The position numbers and the translations under genes were made by a program. This document shows positions 12,714 through 14,601 of a stretch of DNA of 14,601 bases, piece by piece. This DNA is from an uncultured Mycoplasmatota bacterium (GTDB taxonomy: Bacteria; Bacillota_I; Bacilli_A; RF39; UBA660): NCBI GenBank assembly GCA_947645535.1, contig CANSDD010000034.1, positions 1 to 14,601 of the forward strand. The letters are read 5' to 3'. Position 1 is the stretch's first letter. The number at the start of each line of letters is the position of its first letter. Under the pieces are notes generated by a model. The model did no database searches and was not told the DNA's origin. It saw only the letters and a program-made list of their open reading frames with translations.

Positions 12714-13448
12714 TCAATTTTGATTCATTTTCTCACGAATTTTATTTAATATTTCTTGTTTCTCTACTTTGTATTCTTCTAATTCTTCTTCTGTCAGAAA
12801 AACTTGTCCCTCAAATACAGCTTTTTCTTTATCACCTGTATCTTTATTTCTATGCTGAGGAGACATTTTTCCTGATTTTATAAGTTCATCACTTGTTAAT
12901 ACCCAATAAAGGATTTTATCACGACAAACCCCAATCCAAATAAATATATCACAGCATGATGGTTTTAACTGCTGATAATGATATTTAAAACTATTACTCT
13001 TAGCTTCTTCATGTAGATAAGCCCTACTAGCAATACGTCCTTTACTTTCATTATCATTAGCTCTACAAGCTTTTACTTCTATTCTAGTATTATCAATCCA
13101 TAAATCAAATTCTCCAACAAATTTTGGATATAATGTCTTTAAATTTCTTTTTGTTGCTTTTATAAAATCTGGAAATAAAAATAAAATATGTTTTTCTGCC
13201 CAAGTTTCACCAAATGTTCTGGGTGCTAAATCAAATAATTCTATATATTTATTTCGTTCAATATATTCTTTATTTAATATACAATATGTTTCATAAGTAA
13301 TAATATTTTTAAATAATAAATAGGCCATCTTTTTTTCCATTAATGTAAATGGAAAAATTGCTTTTTCTTTATTTATTTTTTCTATAGTCTCACCATCAAT
13401 ATTGGCATTTTCAAAAATCTCATTTATTTCTTTTACTAATTGTTTCAT
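12714..13448 (-). CDS. Restriction-endonuclease-like PD-(D/E)XK protein, no methylase nearby
   Basis: This 244-aa protein looks like a type II restriction endonuclease. GEFDLWIDNTRIEVKACRA (112-130) gives the PD-(D/E)XK core D115, E124-V-K126, and E81/E85 in the preceding helix could add a metal ligand. After it, YHYQQLKPSCCDIFIWIGVC (157-176) and DKILYWVLTSDEL (177-189) form the core strands seen in such enzymes. The N-terminal 75 residues are helical. No DNA methyltransferase or specificity subunit lies within the window, so self-protection is unexplained. It has its own promoter and AAGGAG before ATG 13448, and runs into ppa. Alternatives are an orphan defence nuclease or a homing-type enzyme. 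Confidence 0.65.
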   Translation of the reverse strand: MKQLVKEINEIFENANIDGETIEKINKEKAIFPFTLMEKKMAYLLFKNIITYETYCILNKEYIERNKYIELFDLAPRTFGETWAEKHILFLFPDFIKATKRNLKTLYPKFVGEFDLWIDNTRIEVKACRANDNESKGRIASRAYLHEEAKSNSFKYHYQQLKPSCCDIFIWIGVCRDKILYWVLTSDELIKSGKMSPQHRNKDTGDKEKAVFEGQVFLTEEELEEYKVEKQEILNKIREKMNQN

Positions 13449-13471
13449 ATAACTACTCCTTCATACTTAGA

Positions 13472-13501
13472 AGTATATCAAGTTAATACTTTATTCGTCA
13501 A
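13472..13501 (-). promoter_or_regulatory. Promoter of the restriction-endonuclease-like gene
   Basis: On the minus strand TTGACG (13496-13501), 18 bp, TATACT (13472-13477). A hairpin with AATACT/AGTATT arms (13500-13505 and 13515-13520) lies just upstream and touches the -35 box; it may weakly end rpn transcripts (no T run) or act as an operator. Confidence 0.6.
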
Positions 13502-13537
13502 TACTATATAAAACAGTATTCTTTTCATATTTTTCAA

Positions 13538-13786
13538 TCATACTTTCATCTTATTCGCATTTTGACAATCTAAAATTTGTTCTTTTTTGAGATTAGTAGC
13601 TTTCATAATTGTATCTATATCAATTCCTAAAGATAATAAATTGCTTGCTATTTCTTTTTTTTCTTCTTTTCTTCCCTCTTTTCTTCCTTCTTTTCTGCCT
13701 TCTTTTTGTCCTTTTTTTAATCCTTTGGCAATTCCTTCTTTCATAAAATCTTTTCTTAAATCATAAGTCATTTCATCAAATGTCAT
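13538..13786 (-). CDS. Possible internal in-frame small protein from rpn (RpnS-like, 82 aa)
   Basis: Inside rpn an AGGAG (13796-13800, within AGAGAGGAG) is followed 9 nt later by an in-frame ATG at 13786 (M221 of the long protein); another ATG directly abuts it at 13795. Translation from 13786 would give an 82-aa protein containing only the basic repeat and C-terminal helices, without the nuclease core. In Escherichia coli some rpn genes produce such a C-terminal small protein (RpnS) from an internal start, and it inhibits the full-length toxic nuclease. The site is seen; the product and its role are inferred. Glutamate codons GAG GAG could produce such a site by chance. Confidence 0.35.
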   Translation of the reverse strand: MTFDEMTYDLRKDFMKEGIAKGLKKGQKEGRKEGRKEGRKEEKKEIASNLLSLGIDIDTIMKATNLKKEQILDCQNANKMKV

Positions 13787-14446
13787 TCGCTTCATCTCCT
13801 CTCTTTTTATTTGCATATATATTTCTTTATCTGCATTATATAATTCTATCAATCGCACTAATTCACTAAAACGTTTCTTTTTCTTTAATCTTTTCAATAT
13901 TTTTCTCGCTTTTTCTACTTCAAACTCATCTAAATTATAGAGCAAAGCATACTCATAATCAATCGTTCCTTTTTTCTTTAATGCTTCTCTTATATTCCAT
14001 ATTCTTGTATCACGATATTTTCCAAACATTTCATTTATCCTATTATCTATTTCCTTATATTCTTTTAATGTTAATGGTTTTCCTTGAATATAATTTAGTA
14101 TCAAAAATGCTTTTACAGGAATAATATTACTATATTTTTTATTCGCATATTGTCCTGCATATTCTCTAGAATATGCCATTTCTATTCTAATATCCATATT
14201 GTGTAAATCCTTATTTTGCATTTCCCAGATAATACGTGTGCCATTTGTATCTATCAATAAATCACTAATCCCATATGAAATATTCTTATTTTCTTTTAAC
14301 GTTTCTTTATCTAAGTATACAATATCCTTTATTTCTTCAGAATAAATGTCTCTAAAAAATTGTCTTAATAAATGTTTTCTCCTAAAAACGTTTTTAAATA
14401 TTACATCATACCTTAAGCCATATATTTTATCAACTCCTACATTCAT
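13538..14446 (-). CDS. rpn: Rpn-family PD-(D/E)XK nuclease/transposase-like protein
   Basis: This 302-aa protein belongs to the Rpn/PDDEXK_2 family of recombination-promoting DNA endonucleases, some of which act in phage defence. The N-terminus YDVIFKNVFRRKHLLRQFF (13-31) and the core SDLLIDTNGTRIIWEMQ (61-77) give catalytic D62 and E75-x-Q77. A helical middle follows, then a basic repeat (GLKKGQ and three copies of KEGR, 242-260) and a short C-terminal three-helix module (264-292, LLSLGIDIDTIMKATNL), all usual for the family. GGAGG stands before ATG 14446. A consensus promoter precedes it. No terminal inverted repeats mark it as a transposon. It is next to the restriction-like nuclease gene, which suggests a defence pair. 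Confidence 0.85.
   Translation of the reverse strand: MNVGVDKIYGLRYDVIFKNVFRRKHLLRQFFRDIYSEEIKDIVYLDKETLKENKNISYGISDLLIDTNGTRIIWEMQNKDLHNMDIRIEMAYSREYAGQYANKKYSNIIPVKAFLILNYIQGKPLTLKEYKEIDNRINEMFGKYRDTRIWNIREALKKKGTIDYEYALLYNLDEFEVEKARKILKRLKKKKRFSELVRLIELYNADKEIYMQIKREEMKRMTFDEMTYDLRKDFMKEGIAKGLKKGQKEGRKEGRKEGRKEEKKEIASNLLSLGIDIDTIMKATNLKKEQILDCQNANKMKV
13664..13699. repeat. 12-bp in-frame tandem repeat in rpn
   Basis: Three 12-bp units (GGAAGAAAAGAA-type on the minus strand) encode GRKE repeats, flanked by similar purine-rich sequence. Copy-number change by slippage would add or remove four residues without breaking the frame. Confidence 0.75.
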
Positions 14447-14483
14447 AATATTACCTCCAGTTTCTTAGAGAAATATTATCATC

Positions 14484-14515
14484 TACATTATAATGTAATA
14501 CCAAAATTTTGTCAA
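14484..14515 (-). promoter_or_regulatory. Consensus promoter of rpn with nested palindromes
   Basis: On the minus strand TTGACA (14510-14515), exactly 17 bp, TATAAT (14487-14492): a perfect vegetative consensus. A perfect 14-bp palindrome TACATTATAATGTA (14484-14497) covers the -10. In addition ATCTACAT (14481-14488) and ATGTAGAT (14520-14527) form an inverted repeat flanking the whole promoter. This suggests strong transcription held off by a repressor. Confidence 0.75.
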
Positions 14516-14601
14516 ACATATGTAGATAATTACTTCTCACTAATAACATACAACATAAGTGATAGCAATTCCTTAAAAAAATCAAAATTTTATTATTTTT
14601 T

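Noticed and set aside
12680..12883. Plus-strand frame across the 3' end of the restriction-like gene
   Set aside because: Opposite-strand shadow; composition reflects the AT-rich antisense.
14528..14601. Minus-strand tail of about 19 codons ending near the right edge side of the rpn promoter
   Set aside because: Too short to distinguish from chance; no start, SD or motif; no repeats or terminator seen in this stretch.

Overview
The window is low-GC DNA from an endospore-forming member of the Bacillota, probably a Bacilli or Erysipelotrichia-like lineage. The evidence is GerE, GerM and SpoIIIAH homologues with sigma-E/sigma-K-like promoters, the DnaB/DnaI primosome pair, a T-box in front of thrS, and strong AGGAGG-type ribosome binding sites. 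TGA is used as a stop (for example at the end of yidD), so the code is standard rather than the Mollicutes one. Genus and species cannot be read from this sequence.

Left end (1-580): a compact candidate type I toxin-antitoxin locus. It has a 27-residue hydrophobic peptide, a leader hairpin that overlaps its Shine-Dalgarno site, 5'/3' inverted repeats, and a convergent antisense transcript of about 85 nt. It is followed by tRNA-Arg(TCT) on the minus strand with its own promoter and terminator.

568-2470, minus strand: a sporulation cluster spoIIIAH, gerE, gerM. Each gene has its own promoter of the expected mother-cell type: sigma-E-like for spoIIIAH and gerM, sigma-K-like for gerE.

2476-7456, minus strand: translation and replication housekeeping. 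An Xre regulator is followed by a terminator, then dnaB-dnaI (4-bp overlap), a threonine-type T-box, an unknown 141-aa gene, and thrS (4-bp overlap). The ThrRS lacks the N-terminal TGS domain. A second, divergent Xre gene shares the 7457-7589 control region with the first.

7852-9612, minus strand: a yebC/pmpR-family gene with its own promoter, preceded by rnc and a small beta-rich unknown protein. 9664-10812, plus strand: yidD overlapping a ZnuA-like lipoprotein that has lost the expected metal-binding histidines, driven by a strong promoter with a palindrome on its -35 box. 10813-11152 has no intact gene but carries a decayed reading frame.

11153-14601, minus strand: an Rpn-family PD-(D/E)XK nuclease with a consensus promoter and a probable internal small-protein start, then a lone restriction-endonuclease-like gene with its own promoter, running into ppa (family I pyrophosphatase) and galE. 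The two nuclease genes look like an accessory or defence insertion next to metabolic genes. The most interesting items are the type I TA locus, the internal start in rpn, the histidine-less ZnuA-like protein linked to yidD, the T-box-controlled 141-aa gene and the lone restriction nuclease.
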